A DNA stretch of 64,000 nucleotides from Lagierella massiliensis (GTDB lineage Bacteria > Bacillota > Clostridia > Tissierellales > Peptoniphilaceae), in the NCBI RefSeq assembly GCF_001407835.1, contig NZ_CYUO01000005.1, positions 868,001-932,000 of the forward strand. The letters run 5' to 3'. Position 1 is the first letter of the stretch, and each line of letters starts with the position of its first letter. The notes under the pieces were generated by a model. The model was not told the origin of the DNA. It saw only the letters and a list, made by a program, of their open reading frames with translations, and ran no database searches. The translations under genes and the position numbers were made by a program. Positions 34,892-44,629 of this stretch are shown here, piece after piece.

Positions 34892-36097
34892 CTACTCCAA
34901 AAAGTCCCTTAATTTTTGACTCCTACTTGGATGTTTTAACTTTCTCAAGGCTTTAGCTTCGATCTGTCTGATTCTTTCTCTCGTTACGTTAAATTCTTTA
35001 CCTACTTCTTCTAATGTTCTTGGAGTACCATCAGTTAAACCAAATCTAAGTTCAAGAACTTTCCTTTCTCTATGATTAAGAGTTGACAATATTTCATCTA
35101 ATTGTTCTCTAAGCATAGTGTAGTTTGCCGCTTCATCTGGAGCAACTGCTGTTTCATCTTCAATAAAGTCTCCAAGGTGACTATCTTCTTCTTCTCCTAT
35201 AGGAGTTTCTAATGATACGGGTTCTTGAGCAATTTTTCTTACTTCTCGTACTTTTTCTACATCTATTCCCATTTCTTTTGCAATTTCTTCATTTGTAGGA
35301 TCTCTTCCTAAAGATTGAATTAACTGTCTCTCAATTCTAACAAGTTTATTTATAGTCTCAACCATGTGAACAGGAATTCTTATCGTTCTCGCTTGATCTG
35401 CAATCGCTCTTGTTATGGCTTGTCTTATCCACCAAGTTGCATATGTTGAAAATTTAAATCCACGTGTATAATCAAACTTTTCTACAGCCTTCATAAGACC
35501 CAAATTTCCTTCTTGAATCAAATCTAAGAACTGCATCCCTCTACCAACATACCTTTTAGCTATACTTACAACTAACCTGAGATTTGCTTCTGCAAGTCTC
35601 CTCTTTGCATAAACATCTCCTTTTTCCATTCTTTGAGCAAGTTCCACTTCCTCTTCTGCTGTAAGTAGAGATATTTTCCCGATCTCTTTTAAATACATTT
35701 TAACTGGATCATCTACACTAATGCCTTTTATATCAACGGCTAAATTCTTGACTTTATTTAATTCAGATGATTCATCATAGTCTTCTTCTTCATCTATGTC
35801 TTCATCATCTTTTTCATTATCTAAATCTTCATCTTCGCCATCAGACGAATTATTTTCTCTCTCAATTTCATCTTCTTTTAAAAGTTCTATATTTTCTTTT
35901 TCTAAATATTCCTTTAATTCTTCTATTTCATCATCTGTTAATTCAGAAAAGCCCTCTATTCCTGTAAATTTATCGTACTCAATCATATCGTCATTATCTG
36001 ATGCAATTGATAGAAGTTCCTCAAAAATATCTTTTTTTAATCCTTCTAATTCTTCACTATACTCTTCATAAGTTTTAGTGTATTTACTGTTCTTCAC
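34892..36097 (-). CDS. rpoD: RNA polymerase primary sigma factor (RpoD/SigA)
   Basis: Main sigma-70 factor, 401 residues. After a strongly acidic linker (about 84-118, long Asp/Glu runs) come region 1.2 ([19 protein letters not shown]), region 2 ([43 protein letters not shown]), region 3 and region 4 with the helix-turn-helix [27 protein letters not shown]. The start is GTG: the GGGGAGGG site fits it, and the overlapping ATG is out of frame. It lies 14 bases after dnaG, the classic macromolecular-synthesis order. The many TTGACA/TATAAT promoters seen here would be its targets. Confidence 0.98.
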   Translation of the reverse strand: MKNSKYTKTYEEYSEELEGLKKDIFEELLSIASDNDDMIEYDKFTGIEGFSELTDDEIEELKEYLEKENIELLKEDEIERENNSSDGEDEDLDNEKDDEDIDEEEDYDESSELNKVKNLAVDIKGISVDDPVKMYLKEIGKISLLTAEEEVELAQRMEKGDVYAKRRLAEANLRLVVSIAKRYVGRGMQFLDLIQEGNLGLMKAVEKFDYTRGFKFSTYATWWIRQAITRAIADQARTIRIPVHMVETINKLVRIERQLIQSLGRDPTNEEIAKEMGIDVEKVREVRKIAQEPVSLETPIGEEEDSHLGDFIEDETAVAPDEAANYTMLREQLDEILSTLNHRERKVLELRFGLTDGTPRTLEEVGKEFNVTRERIRQIEAKALRKLKHPSRSQKLRDFLE

Positions 36098-36111
36098 ATT
36101 ACCCTCCCCTT

Positions 36112-37884
36112 TTAAATACTTTTCAAAAGCGAATCTATTTTAAATATTTTATTTGCCAGTTCAGTATAAGATTTTTCTAAACCTTCAGATAATCCTTCAC
36201 TCTCTTGAAGAAGAATTAATTGTTCTTTAAGATTATCTCTTTCTATAATTAAAACATGCCTTTTAAGGGAGTTTAAAAATCTTATAATATTTTCTTCCTC
36301 AGTATAATAATCTCTATTTCGTATAAATAAAACAGTTCTGAGAATTTTCTTGATGTTGCTATCTCCTTTAAGTTCTTCCAGTTCTTTTAAAGTTGTATCA
36401 ATTGACAATTCATTTTCTTCTATAAAAACAATTGTAGGTATAAAAAATTTGGTTTCATCTTCCAAAAAACTCGTAGAGTCCAAAATTTTACTTCTCAATT
36501 CAAAATCGCTATTAAAAAGATAATATTTTATACTTTCCAAAAAAATAAATTTAGAATTGCTATTCACCTTGTTTACTTTAGGTACATCATTTACAGAGGG
36601 TGGTTGAAATTTTTTCTGTTTAGTTAACTCTGTTTTTATACTATCTACATTAATATTTAAATCTTTTGAAAATCTTGTTAAATATTCATCTTGGACAAGT
36701 TTGTTATCTATCTCATTTAAAAGTTTAACAAGTTCATCTAAGAACTGACTCTTACTATTGATATCTTCTAAATCATAGTTCTTCAGTAATTTAGTATAAT
36801 TATATAAAATAGAATTCAAAGAATTTGTTATTAATGTTTCAAAAGAATCCTTTCCATATTTTTTTATATAATCATCAGGATCAAGCTGTTCAGGTAGTTC
36901 TATAACATTTGCTTGTATATCAATTTCTTTAAAAATTTGTATTGCTCTTTCTGTCGCTTTTTGACCAGCTGAATCTCCATCATAGCATAAATATATATTT
37001 TTTGTATATCTACTGATTAATTTAGCTTGTTCTTTTGTAAGAGCCGTCCCTAATGAAGCTACACAATAATCAATTCCATAATTGTATAAAGATATTACAT
37101 CGACATAACCTTCAACTATAACAACCTTGTCTTTTTTAGAAATTGAATTAAAATTTGTAACTCCATATAGATTTTTTGACTTGTGATATACTATGGACTC
37201 TGGGGAATTTATATATTTAGCTCTATCATCAACCAGAGTTCTACCACCAAATCCTATTACTTCTTTCCTGTTATTAGTAATCGGAAAAATAAGTCTGTTT
37301 CTATATGCATCATATAAATGACCGCTTGCTGACTTTTTAATTAGTCCAAGCTCTAACAAGTCGTCTGTACTTACATTTTTATCTTTAAAGTAATTAAGTA
37401 AATTATCAAATCCATCTGGCGCATACCCTAACATAAATTTATTGACTACAGATTTATTTAACCCTCTATTGGATAAATACTGTTTGGGCAATTCATAAGT
37501 TAAAAGCTGTTGAAAAAAATAATACTTGGCTTCTTCATTTATTCTAAGTAGAGCTTTCCTATGCTCATAAAGCTCTTTATCTACATTGCCTGTATCAAGA
37601 AAAATTCCCAATTTATCAGCTAAAAAATGTATCGCTTCAATATAATTTAAATTTTCTTTTTTCATAATAAAAGTTATAGAGTCTCCACCGGCTCCACATC
37701 CAAAACAATGAAATATTCCCTTGTTTCTTGATACAGTAAAAGAAGGAGTTTTTTCGTTATGAAAAGGACATAGTCCTATGTAGTTCTGACCTGAAGGTTT
37801 TAATTCCACATAATCTGAAATAATATTTACAATATCCAGTTGATCTTTTATATCTTGAATTTTTTCTTCAGGTATATAAGCCAT
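36112..37884 (-). CDS. dnaG: DNA primase
   Basis: Makes RNA primers at the replication fork. About 590 residues from the ATG at 37884, which GGAGG precedes; the upstream ATG in frame has no ribosome site and reads low-complexity sequence. It has a CHC2 zinc finger ([11 protein letters not shown] ... [10 protein letters not shown], about 39-65), the RNA polymerase core with [20 protein letters not shown] (TOPRIM, about 260) and [17 protein letters not shown]. The C-terminal helicase-binding domain is shorter and degenerate-looking, but present. Confidence 0.97.
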   Translation of the reverse strand: MAYIPEEKIQDIKDQLDIVNIISDYVELKPSGQNYIGLCPFHNEKTPSFTVSRNKGIFHCFGCGAGGDSITFIMKKENLNYIEAIHFLADKLGIFLDTGNVDKELYEHRKALLRINEEAKYYFFQQLLTYELPKQYLSNRGLNKSVVNKFMLGYAPDGFDNLLNYFKDKNVSTDDLLELGLIKKSASGHLYDAYRNRLIFPITNNRKEVIGFGGRTLVDDRAKYINSPESIVYHKSKNLYGVTNFNSISKKDKVVIVEGYVDVISLYNYGIDYCVASLGTALTKEQAKLISRYTKNIYLCYDGDSAGQKATERAIQIFKEIDIQANVIELPEQLDPDDYIKKYGKDSFETLITNSLNSILYNYTKLLKNYDLEDINSKSQFLDELVKLLNEIDNKLVQDEYLTRFSKDLNINVDSIKTELTKQKKFQPPSVNDVPKVNKVNSNSKFIFLESIKYYLFNSDFELRSKILDSTSFLEDETKFFIPTIVFIEENELSIDTTLKELEELKGDSNIKKILRTVLFIRNRDYYTEEENIIRFLNSLKRHVLIIERDNLKEQLILLQESEGLSEGLEKSYTELANKIFKIDSLLKSI

Positions 37885-37894
37885 TTTTCCTCCA

Positions 37895-38917
37895 TTATAT
37901 ATGCCATTGTTTAGGAATAAATATATTTTTGTATTCCTGTATGGCAAAAGTATCTGTCATTCCAGCAATATAATCTGTCACTATATCCTCTTTAGTTGAA
38001 CTTTTTAACTCATCACTTGTCTTATAAAGTTCTAAATGTTCTTTAGGTAATTTATCAAAATGTTTCATAAAATACAGATATAGTCTTTCGATTAAATCCT
38101 TTGCTTTTTCCTCGTCTTGTTTGACTATTGGATTAAAATAAACTTCTTCAAACATAAATTTACGAAGTTGCATCATTAGTTTGTATTCTTCATCACTCAT
38201 AATGATATCATTTTTCCCAAAACTTTCCTTAATTACATTGACAACCATATTATTAATTCTTTCAGATGGAGAATTCCCAAACATTTCACGTATGTTTTCA
38301 GGTAAATCTTCTTCAGTCAAAATACCTGCTCTTATAGAATCATCAATATCGTGATTAATATACGCAATTCTATCGGCAAATTTAATAACACGACCTTCTA
38401 AAGTAATTGCCTTTTTATCACCTGCGTGATTTTCAATTCCGTCTATAACTTCATCTGTTAAATTTAGACCCTTTTTATTGTTTCTGATCTCTAAATATTT
38501 TACGATTCTACTTGATTGCATATAGTGCTTAAACCCTTTAGGATGTAATGAATTAAGTGCATCCTCTCCCATATGACCAAATGGAGTATGCCCAAGATCA
38601 TGAGAAAGTGCAATCGCCTCTGTTAAATCTTCATTAAGTTCTAAAGCTCTTGAAATAGTTCTTGCAATTTGAGCAACTTCAAGAGTATGGGTTAACCTTG
38701 TTCTGTAATGATCTTTTTCAGGAGAAATATAAACTTGAGTCTTGTGTTTCAATCTTCTGAAGGATTTTGAATGGATTATTCTATCTCTGTCTCTCTGAAA
38801 AGAAGTTCTAAAGAAATCCTCCTCTTCAGTATATTTTCTTTTTGAAAATCTACTCTTAGCTGCATATTCAGATAGGTAGTTAATTTCAAATTCTTCTTGT
38901 TTAACTCTGGTATTCAT
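37895..38917 (-). CDS. dgt: Deoxyguanosinetriphosphate triphosphohydrolase-like HD protein
   Basis: A 340-residue HD-domain enzyme that cleaves dNTPs to deoxynucleoside and triphosphate. Motifs are RDRDRIIHSKSFRRLKHKTQV, HYRTRLTHTLEVAQIART, and the HD pair in LSHDLGHTPFGHMGEDAL. It is of the shorter clostridial kind near 340 residues. ATG with AAGGAGAG upstream. It opens the operon with dnaG 10 bases on, a common arrangement in clostridia and relatives (dgt-dnaG-rpoD). The nucleotide preference is unknown. Confidence 0.93.
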   Translation of the reverse strand: MNTRVKQEEFEINYLSEYAAKSRFSKRKYTEEEDFFRTSFQRDRDRIIHSKSFRRLKHKTQVYISPEKDHYRTRLTHTLEVAQIARTISRALELNEDLTEAIALSHDLGHTPFGHMGEDALNSLHPKGFKHYMQSSRIVKYLEIRNNKKGLNLTDEVIDGIENHAGDKKAITLEGRVIKFADRIAYINHDIDDSIRAGILTEEDLPENIREMFGNSPSERINNMVVNVIKESFGKNDIIMSDEEYKLMMQLRKFMFEEVYFNPIVKQDEEKAKDLIERLYLYFMKHFDKLPKEHLELYKTSDELKSSTKEDIVTDYIAGMTDTFAIQEYKNIFIPKQWHI

Positions 38918-38947
38918 ATAAGCTCTCCTTATTATCTACTTAATAAA

Positions 38948-38977
38948 ATGATACCCAATAAGATTAAACATCAACAA
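38948..38977 (-). promoter_or_regulatory. Promoter of the dgt-dnaG-rpoD-trmK-nif3 operon
   Basis: TTGTTG, 18 bases, TATCAT on the minus strand, 31 bases ahead of the dgt ATG. Moderate match. Confidence 0.5.
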
Positions 38978-38986
38978 ACAATGAAT

Positions 38987-39017
38987 AAAAAAAGATAGAG
39001 CTAACTCTACCTTTTTT
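38987..39017 (-). terminator. Terminator after ispH-rpsA
   Basis: GGTAGAG, four bases, CTCTATC with one G-U pair, then TTTTTTT. It ends the 13-gene argR-to-ispH run. Confidence 0.88.
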
Positions 39018-39019
39018 AA

Positions 39020-41053
39020 TTATTCTTCGCTATCTTCGCTTTCGTCAAGCTTAGCCGCAATTAAATCTCCCAGATTATGTTCTAACTCCTGATTTTCATA
39101 TTCAGGAACTTTTTCTTGTTTAGGTTTTTGAACTCTCTTTGGTTGAGGTCTTGGTTTTACTTCAGGTTTTTCTTTGGTTTCTTTTATGCTTAGAGCTATT
39201 CTTTTGCTTTCAGGATTTATTTCCAATATTTTAGCTTCTATTTCGTCGCCGATATTAAGCTCATCTGATGGTTTTTCTACATGTTCATATGAAATTTGAG
39301 AAACGTGAACTAAACCTTCAACCCCTTCTTGAAGTCTTACGAAAGCACCAAAGTCTAATAGATTAACAACTTCTCCCTTAACGATGTCTCCCTCTTTGTT
39401 GTTTTCCATAAATTCTTCAAAAGGTTTCTTTGTTAACTGTTTTAAGCCAAGAGAAATTCTATTTCTTTCTTTATTTGCCCTTAATATTTTAACTTCTATT
39501 TCGTCGCCTACTTTTAGAACATCTGATGGGTGATTTATTCTCTTCCATGAAATATCAGAGATGTGAATTAAACCATCTACTCCTCCTATGTCGACAAAAG
39601 CTCCAAAATCAGTTAATCTTTCAACTTTTCCTTCTATTACCTTACCAACTTCAATATTTTCCCAAGCTTCGTCAAGTTTCTTTTGAAGTTTTTCTTCTTC
39701 AATAACTCTACTTGATAAAACAAGTCTTCTCTTCTTTTCATCTAAGTTGATAATTTTACATTCTAAAGTCTCACCAACATAAGGAGATAAATCCTTGACA
39801 AAAGTAGTAGCAACTTGGGATCCAGGAATAAAAGCGTTGATGTCAAATACAGTTGCTAAAAGTCCTCCTTTAACAACTTTAGTAACCTTAGCTTCAACTG
39901 TTTCATCATTTTCAGAAATTTCTACTAACTTTCTCCAATTCTTTAATCCTTCTACTCTTCTTGTTGAAAGCACTACATTACCTTCACCATCATCAAGCTT
40001 GATAACATAAACTTCAACTTCTTGACCTTCTTTAAAAAGATCTTTAGGTTTAGCATTAGGATCAGATGAAAGCTCATCTTGCTTAATTATTCCATCTGAA
40101 GTATATCCTATATTCACCATAACTTCAGAATCAGTAACGTAAATAACGCTACCTTTAACCACGTCTTTAGGGTATATCTTTGTTATACTACCCTCAACTT
40201 GCTCCATAAATTCGTCTTTGCTGTAATTATCCATTACTTGAACAACCTCCTCAATTATCCAAGCAGGTGTGGATGCACCTGCCGTAATTCCTATTTTATT
40301 ATATTTACATACTTCTTGTAAAGATAAATCATCTATGGTTTCAATCATAAATGTATTTTTACAATGCTTTTTGGACAATTCAAAGAGCTTGTTAGTGTTT
40401 GAACTTGTTCTTCCTCCTATAACGACCATTGCGTCCACCACCTTGGCAAGTTCAACAGTCGCCTGTTGTCTATTCTTAGTTGCATTGCATATTGTATTTT
40501 TTATCACTACATTAGTATTGCTATCCTTTATTATATCAGATATTTCAAAAAATTTCTCGTAAATGTTTGTAGTTTGTGAAATTATATATAATTTGTCAAG
40601 TCCAACTACTTTTTTTGCTTCATCTTCTGAGTAAATTATGATAGGCTCTTTCTTTAAATGTCCAGCCATAGCTTTAATTTCTGGATGTTCTCTCTTACCT
40701 ATTATAACTATCTTATATCCTTCTTCCTCAGCCTTTTGAATCCTTTTATAAATTGATAAAAGCACAGGACATGTACAATCTATAACATTGTATCCTAATT
40801 CTTTATACTTTTCTATATTTGATAAAGTTTCTCCATGACTTCTAATAATTATATTTGAATTTTTATCTGTTTTAGGTGGATTATCTTCAATTTTAAAACC
40901 TAATCCCTTTAGTCTATTAACTTCTTGAGGATTATGAATCAAATCTCCCGTTGCAATTGTATCTTTATTAGAATTTAGTGTCTCTTCAGTTTTTTCTACG
41001 GCATTTTTCACGCCAAAACAAAATCCTGAATGTTCTGCAATTAGAATTTCCAT
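39020..41053 (-). CDS. IspH-ribosomal protein S1 fusion (HMBPP reductase plus four S1 domains)
   Basis: 677 residues. The first ~280 are IspH, the [4Fe-4S] enzyme that makes IPP/DMAPP in the MEP pathway; the three cluster cysteines are intact in HSGFCFGV (Cys12), DCTCPVL and TICNATKNRQ. Then four S1 domains (start near DVVKGSVIYV, ETVEAKVTKV, GKVIEGKVERLTDFGAF and GDIVKGEVVNLLDFGAF), and an Arg/Pro/Glu-rich tail. This fusion is known in clostridia. The S1 half is expected to bind mRNA on the 30S subunit. The ATG at 41053 has GAGGAG four bases before it and is the start of the IspH fold; the longer open frame is rejected. Confidence 0.93.
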   Translation of the reverse strand: MEILIAEHSGFCFGVKNAVEKTEETLNSNKDTIATGDLIHNPQEVNRLKGLGFKIEDNPPKTDKNSNIIIRSHGETLSNIEKYKELGYNVIDCTCPVLLSIYKRIQKAEEEGYKIVIIGKREHPEIKAMAGHLKKEPIIIYSEDEAKKVVGLDKLYIISQTTNIYEKFFEISDIIKDSNTNVVIKNTICNATKNRQQATVELAKVVDAMVVIGGRTSSNTNKLFELSKKHCKNTFMIETIDDLSLQEVCKYNKIGITAGASTPAWIIEEVVQVMDNYSKDEFMEQVEGSITKIYPKDVVKGSVIYVTDSEVMVNIGYTSDGIIKQDELSSDPNAKPKDLFKEGQEVEVYVIKLDDGEGNVVLSTRRVEGLKNWRKLVEISENDETVEAKVTKVVKGGLLATVFDINAFIPGSQVATTFVKDLSPYVGETLECKIINLDEKKRRLVLSSRVIEEEKLQKKLDEAWENIEVGKVIEGKVERLTDFGAFVDIGGVDGLIHISDISWKRINHPSDVLKVGDEIEVKILRANKERNRISLGLKQLTKKPFEEFMENNKEGDIVKGEVVNLLDFGAFVRLQEGVEGLVHVSQISYEHVEKPSDELNIGDEIEAKILEINPESKRIALSIKETKEKPEVKPRPQPKRVQKPKQEKVPEYENQELEHNLGDLIAAKLDESEDSEE

Positions 41054-41054
41054 A

Positions 41055-41624
41055 CTACTCCTCAATATTATATATTTTTTTATAAACTTCCATTGTAAGC
41101 TCTTTATTAATATCCCTTCCAAATTCTTTAAAATCTTCTGGATAAACTAAATCTCTAAAAGTTACCTTTATAGGTCTGAACAACTTGTAATCAGTATCTA
41201 TATAGACTGGTAGTATAGGTGATCCCGTTCTATTTGAAATCATTCCAACACCCTCTTTAATGTTTTCAACAGATACAGTTTTAACTCTGGTTCCTTCTGG
41301 GAATATGCCAAGCACATCCCCTCTTTTTAATATAGACATAGCTGTTCTTACGCTTTTTAAATCAGTTTTTGATCTATTAACTGGAAATGCTCCAAGTTTT
41401 TTTAAAATATGACTTAGTATAGGCTTATGAAATAGTTCTTCTTTAGCCATAAAATAAATCTTTCTATCACAAACCTGTGCAAGAACAACCGGATCAAGCA
41501 AACTTGTGTGATTTGCACAAATTATTAAAGGACCATCTTTTGGAATTTTATCTTTATCGTACACTTCAAATTTAAAAAATAATTGAAGCATACCTCCACA
41601 AAAAACTTTTAAAAATTTATACAT
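41055..41624 (-). CDS. plsC: 1-acyl-sn-glycerol-3-phosphate acyltransferase
   Basis: Adds the second acyl chain to lysophosphatidate at the membrane. The 189 residues carry the catalytic ICANHTSLLDPV (His-x4-Asp) and LGIFPEGTRV, with AFPVNRSKTD between. A hydrophobic N-terminal end is present but no full-length membrane span. This family often follows cmk in Bacillota and Clostridia. Its ATG overlaps the cmk end by eight bases and is led by AGAGG. Confidence 0.93.
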   Translation of the reverse strand: MYKFLKVFCGGMLQLFFKFEVYDKDKIPKDGPLIICANHTSLLDPVVLAQVCDRKIYFMAKEELFHKPILSHILKKLGAFPVNRSKTDLKSVRTAMSILKRGDVLGIFPEGTRVKTVSVENIKEGVGMISNRTGSPILPVYIDTDYKLFRPIKVTFRDLVYPEDFKEFGRDINKELTMEVYKKIYNIEE

Positions 41625-42501
41625 CTATACCTCTTATTATATTTATAATCTTTTCTACAACCTCTTTTAAAGTCATTTCCGTACTATCAATGAAATGTGC
41701 ATCCTCCGCTTGTTTAAGAGGTGAGATTTTCCTGTTTGAGTCTATGATATCCCTTGCTTTTAAATCTTCTAATATCTCTTCATAGCTTTTGTCTAAAGAA
41801 GATTTTTCATCTTTATAGCGTCTCATGGCTCTTTCCTCGGCTGTTGCAGTTATAAAAAATTTATACTTTGCATCAGGAAAAACTACAGTTCCTATATCCC
41901 TTCCGTCCAAAACTATAGATTTACCTTTAGAAATATTTCTTTGTAAATCAACCAGTACTTCTCTAACAATAGGGACTGCAGAAACCCTTGAAACATTTTT
42001 TGTAACTTCGTCCCCTCTTATTTCTTTAGAAATATCTTCTCCGTTTAAAATAACACTGTCTTTTTCAAAGTCAATATTTATATTTCCAATAACTTTTTTT
42101 ATTTCTTCTTCAGTTAAACTAATATTTTCCTTTAGAAGATAATAGGTGAATGCACGATACATAGCTCCTGTATCTAAATAATTTATACCAAGTATTTTAG
42201 AAATTTCCTTAGCTACTGTGCTTTTTCCTGAAGCTGATGGTCCATCAATTGCAACAACAAAGTTTTCTTTTTCTACTATGTCTATGGAAATATCATTATT
42301 GTCTTCATCTTCTAAAGTTGATGTCTTTACAAATCCTTCAAAGTCATACTTGTCCAGGTAGTTTGAAACTTCTTGGTACATTTCAGGAATTGTAATAAGC
42401 ACATCATTTTTAGTAGTGTCTATATTTTTTAATTCTTCATAAATAAGATTTGCGATATCTTTGCTACTTTTGCCTTCTAATTTTAAATTGTTAATTATCA
42501 T
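41617..42501 (-). CDS. cmk: Cytidylate kinase with N-terminal extension
   Basis: Phosphorylates CMP and dCMP. The kinase starts at about residue 80: VVAIDGPSASGKSTVAKEIS, then YLDTGAMYRAFTYYLL, SRVSAVPIVREVLVDLQR, VLDGRDIGTVVFPDA and the lid KFFITATAEERAMRRYKDE, ending HFIDSTEMTL. The first 78 residues are an extra alpha-beta unit (MIINNLKLEGKSSKDIANL...) with an acidic linker DEDNNDISID. It is not part of usual Cmk (about 220 residues) and I cannot assign it; a loosely TusA-like fold is only a guess. It overlaps HI0933-type gene by 11 bases. Confidence 0.92.
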   Translation of the reverse strand: MIINNLKLEGKSSKDIANLIYEELKNIDTTKNDVLITIPEMYQEVSNYLDKYDFEGFVKTSTLEDEDNNDISIDIVEKENFVVAIDGPSASGKSTVAKEISKILGINYLDTGAMYRAFTYYLLKENISLTEEEIKKVIGNINIDFEKDSVILNGEDISKEIRGDEVTKNVSRVSAVPIVREVLVDLQRNISKGKSIVLDGRDIGTVVFPDAKYKFFITATAEERAMRRYKDEKSSLDKSYEEILEDLKARDIIDSNRKISPLKQAEDAHFIDSTEMTLKEVVEKIINIIRGIDV

Positions 42502-43723
42502 TACAATCGTCCTTTATGTTACTTCCTGCAAGAAATCCTGTAGAGTAGGCTATTTGTAAGTTATATCCTCCAGTAAAGGCATCTACATCTATAACTTCAC
42601 CAACAAAATACAAATTTTTTATCTTTTTAGACTCCATTGTTGATGAGTCTATTTCCTTAACTTCCACTCCACCTCTGGTTATTATGGCCTCATTAAAATC
42701 TCTTATATCATTTATATTAAATTCAAGGCCTTTAATGTTTTTTATAAGCCTATGTCTTTCTTCTTTAGTAATTTGATTTATCTTTTTATCCCTTGGAATA
42801 TTAGACAATTCTAAAATAGGTTTGATTAATGATTTGATTAATAGATCCTTTAAACCATTTTCAATATCCTTATTGATATACTTATTGAAATCTCGATTTA
42901 TTCTATCATCTAACTGATTATAATTCAAACCAGGTTTCAAATCTATTGATAATGAACACTTCTCCTTTGGATAGATTAATGAAGATAGGCTTAATATGGT
43001 TGGCCCAGATATTCCAAAGTGAGTGAATAATGCTTCTCCAAATTCTTTTTTATAAGGCTTCCCATTTTTATTTAATGTAACTTCTACATTCTTTAGGTTA
43101 ACTCCAGAAAGTTCTTTATGAATTGAGCTATTTAAATTAAGTCCCACAAGACCTGGGTAGATGTCAGTTACTTCAATTCCAAAATTTTTTGCAAACTTAT
43201 AGCCATCACCAGTTGAACCTGTTGACTTATAAGAGTTTCCACCAGTTGCAATTACAAGATAATCACAAGAAAAGCTATTATTCTTTGAATAAAGCTTAAA
43301 TATATCATCAGCCTTTTCTATATACCTTATGTCTTCATCGAAAATAAGATTAATTTGTTTGTCATTTAATATTTTTTTAAATGTTTTTATAACATCCGAG
43401 GATTTGTCTGATGATGGAAAAACCCTATCTCCCCTTTCAACTTTATATTCCAAACCGTATTCATTCAACAAGTTTAAAATATCCATGTTGCTAAATGAAT
43501 AAAATGCAGAGTACATGAATTTTTCATTTCTATTAATTTGTGGGAAGAATTCAGATATGTCTTTATAATTTGTTATATTACATCTTCCCTTGCCAGTGAT
43601 ATATAGCTTTTTACCAAGCTTTTCGTTTTTTTCGATTATTGTTACATTATTATTTTCATTTTTTGCTGCAATAGCAGCCATCATTCCAGCAGGACCGCCG
43701 CCAATAACTATAACTTCCTTCAT
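42491..43723 (-). CDS. HI0933-family FAD-dependent oxidoreductase
   Basis: A 410-residue flavoprotein of the HI0933/YhiN group (aminoacetone oxidase-like). Dinucleotide fold VIGGGPAGMMAAIAAK at the start, the family signature GKKLYITGKGRCNITN, and GGVEVKEIDSSTMESKK with GEVIDVDAFTGGYNLQIAYSTG at the C-terminal end. Substrate unknown. In Clostridia this gene commonly precedes cmk-plsC-ispH, as it does here. Its ATG overlaps the preceding stop by four bases. Confidence 0.92.
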   Translation of the reverse strand: MKEVIVIGGGPAGMMAAIAAKNENNNVTIIEKNEKLGKKLYITGKGRCNITNYKDISEFFPQINRNEKFMYSAFYSFSNMDILNLLNEYGLEYKVERGDRVFPSSDKSSDVIKTFKKILNDKQINLIFDEDIRYIEKADDIFKLYSKNNSFSCDYLVIATGGNSYKSTGSTGDGYKFAKNFGIEVTDIYPGLVGLNLNSSIHKELSGVNLKNVEVTLNKNGKPYKKEFGEALFTHFGISGPTILSLSSLIYPKEKCSLSIDLKPGLNYNQLDDRINRDFNKYINKDIENGLKDLLIKSLIKPILELSNIPRDKKINQITKEERHRLIKNIKGLEFNINDIRDFNEAIITRGGVEVKEIDSSTMESKKIKNLYFVGEVIDVDAFTGGYNLQIAYSTGFLAGSNIKDDCNDN

Positions 43724-44277
43724 TTTATTTTCTCCAATGTAATAAGAAAAGGAGGATTGTTTTTTTGATTTATAAAATCAAATTTAATAATTTCAAACTC
43801 CTTTTGATTTAATTCTTTTAAATACTTTTCAATATGTATTGCTTCTTCCAATCCAGATGGATGTCCAGGATAGAATGTAATAAACACCCTACCATTTGGA
43901 TTTAGCTTTTCAAGTAATACTTCAAGGCTATTAATCACCTTTTTATAGTTTGTAACAATTTTTTTATCACCTTTTGGTAGGTAACCTAAGTTGTAAACTG
44001 AAATATCTATATTTTCCTTTACGTATTTATCTATGTACTCATGGCTATCTAAAATAAGATTGATATTACTTAACTCTTTTTCATTAAATTTTTCTATTGT
44101 ATTTTGAATACTAATATCCTGAATGTCAAATCCATAAAATTTACTTTCATTTCCTAAAATATTAACAAGTTTTCTTAAGTCATTTCCATTTCCAAGGGTC
44201 ATATCAACAGCTACTAAATTTTTCCCTTTATAATCTTGTAAAAATAAATCCAATATTCCCTTGCAGTTTTTAATCAT
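43720..44277 (-). CDS. Class I SAM methyltransferase (YtqB-like)
   Basis: A 185-residue methyltransferase with a SAM-binding motif VAVDMTLGNGNDLRKL and a second motif in YGFDIQDISIQNT. The later stretch ISVYNLGYLPKGDKKI and the end ITFYPGHPSGLEEA are typical of the rRNA_methylase (YtqB) family; B. subtilis YtqB methylates tRNA wobble mnm5s2U precursors as MnmM. The family role here is inferred from that. Overlaps the next gene's ATG. Confidence 0.88.
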   Translation of the reverse strand: MIKNCKGILDLFLQDYKGKNLVAVDMTLGNGNDLRKLVNILGNESKFYGFDIQDISIQNTIEKFNEKELSNINLILDSHEYIDKYVKENIDISVYNLGYLPKGDKKIVTNYKKVINSLEVLLEKLNPNGRVFITFYPGHPSGLEEAIHIEKYLKELNQKEFEIIKFDFINQKNNPPFLITLEKIK

Positions 44278-44629
44278 TACAACAACTTCCTTTTAAGAAA
44301 TCTAAAATATGAATTGGTGATTCAGGAAGTAACTCTTCCAAATTTTTATTTTCGTAATTAAGATATTCAAATCCTAAATCATAAACTTTAGAAGCAGTTG
44401 CTCTAAGATAAAAATTTTTATCTAAAAAATCAAAGTCACCTACTATTTTAAACTCTCTTAAATAACAATTTTTGCCATTTATTTCTATTTTGCTATATCC
44501 TACTATTTTTTCATCTTCAAAAAGCGTAAAAAATATTTCTGGTACTTTATAATTTAAACTCAATTCAATATCATATTTTTCTTTAAAATAATCCAAATCC
44601 TTTGGATTTGAATCTTTAACTACTAACAT
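44270..44629 (-). CDS. Small GNAT-like protein
   Basis: A 119-residue protein I cannot firmly identify. The order DYFKEKYDIE, EIFFTLFEDEKIVGYSKIEINGKNCYLREFKI and VYDLGFEYLNYENKNL looks like a short N-acetyltransferase (GNAT) fold, but the acetyl-CoA P-loop R/Q-x-x-G-x-G/A is not clear. It may therefore be degenerate or bind something else. It ends in CCND. It is flanked by rluB and the YtqB-like gene, overlapping both by one to eight bases, so it is certainly part of the same operon. Confidence 0.7.
   Translation of the reverse strand: MLVVKDSNPKDLDYFKEKYDIELSLNYKVPEIFFTLFEDEKIVGYSKIEINGKNCYLREFKIVGDFDFLDKNFYLRATASKVYDLGFEYLNYENKNLEELLPESPIHILDFLKGSCCND

Noticed and set aside
35767-35967. 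Low-complexity repeat or coding frame on the plus strand in rpoD
   Set aside because: It is the antisense of the acidic Asp/Glu run in the sigma factor linker.
37885-37947. Longer DnaG start
   Set aside because: No ribosome site and low-complexity residues; GGAGG stands before the ATG at 37884.
41054-41122. Longer IspH-S1 frame starting 23 codons upstream
   Set aside because: It lies within plsC, has no ribosome site, and the IspH fold begins at MEILIAEHSGF, which GAGGAG precedes.
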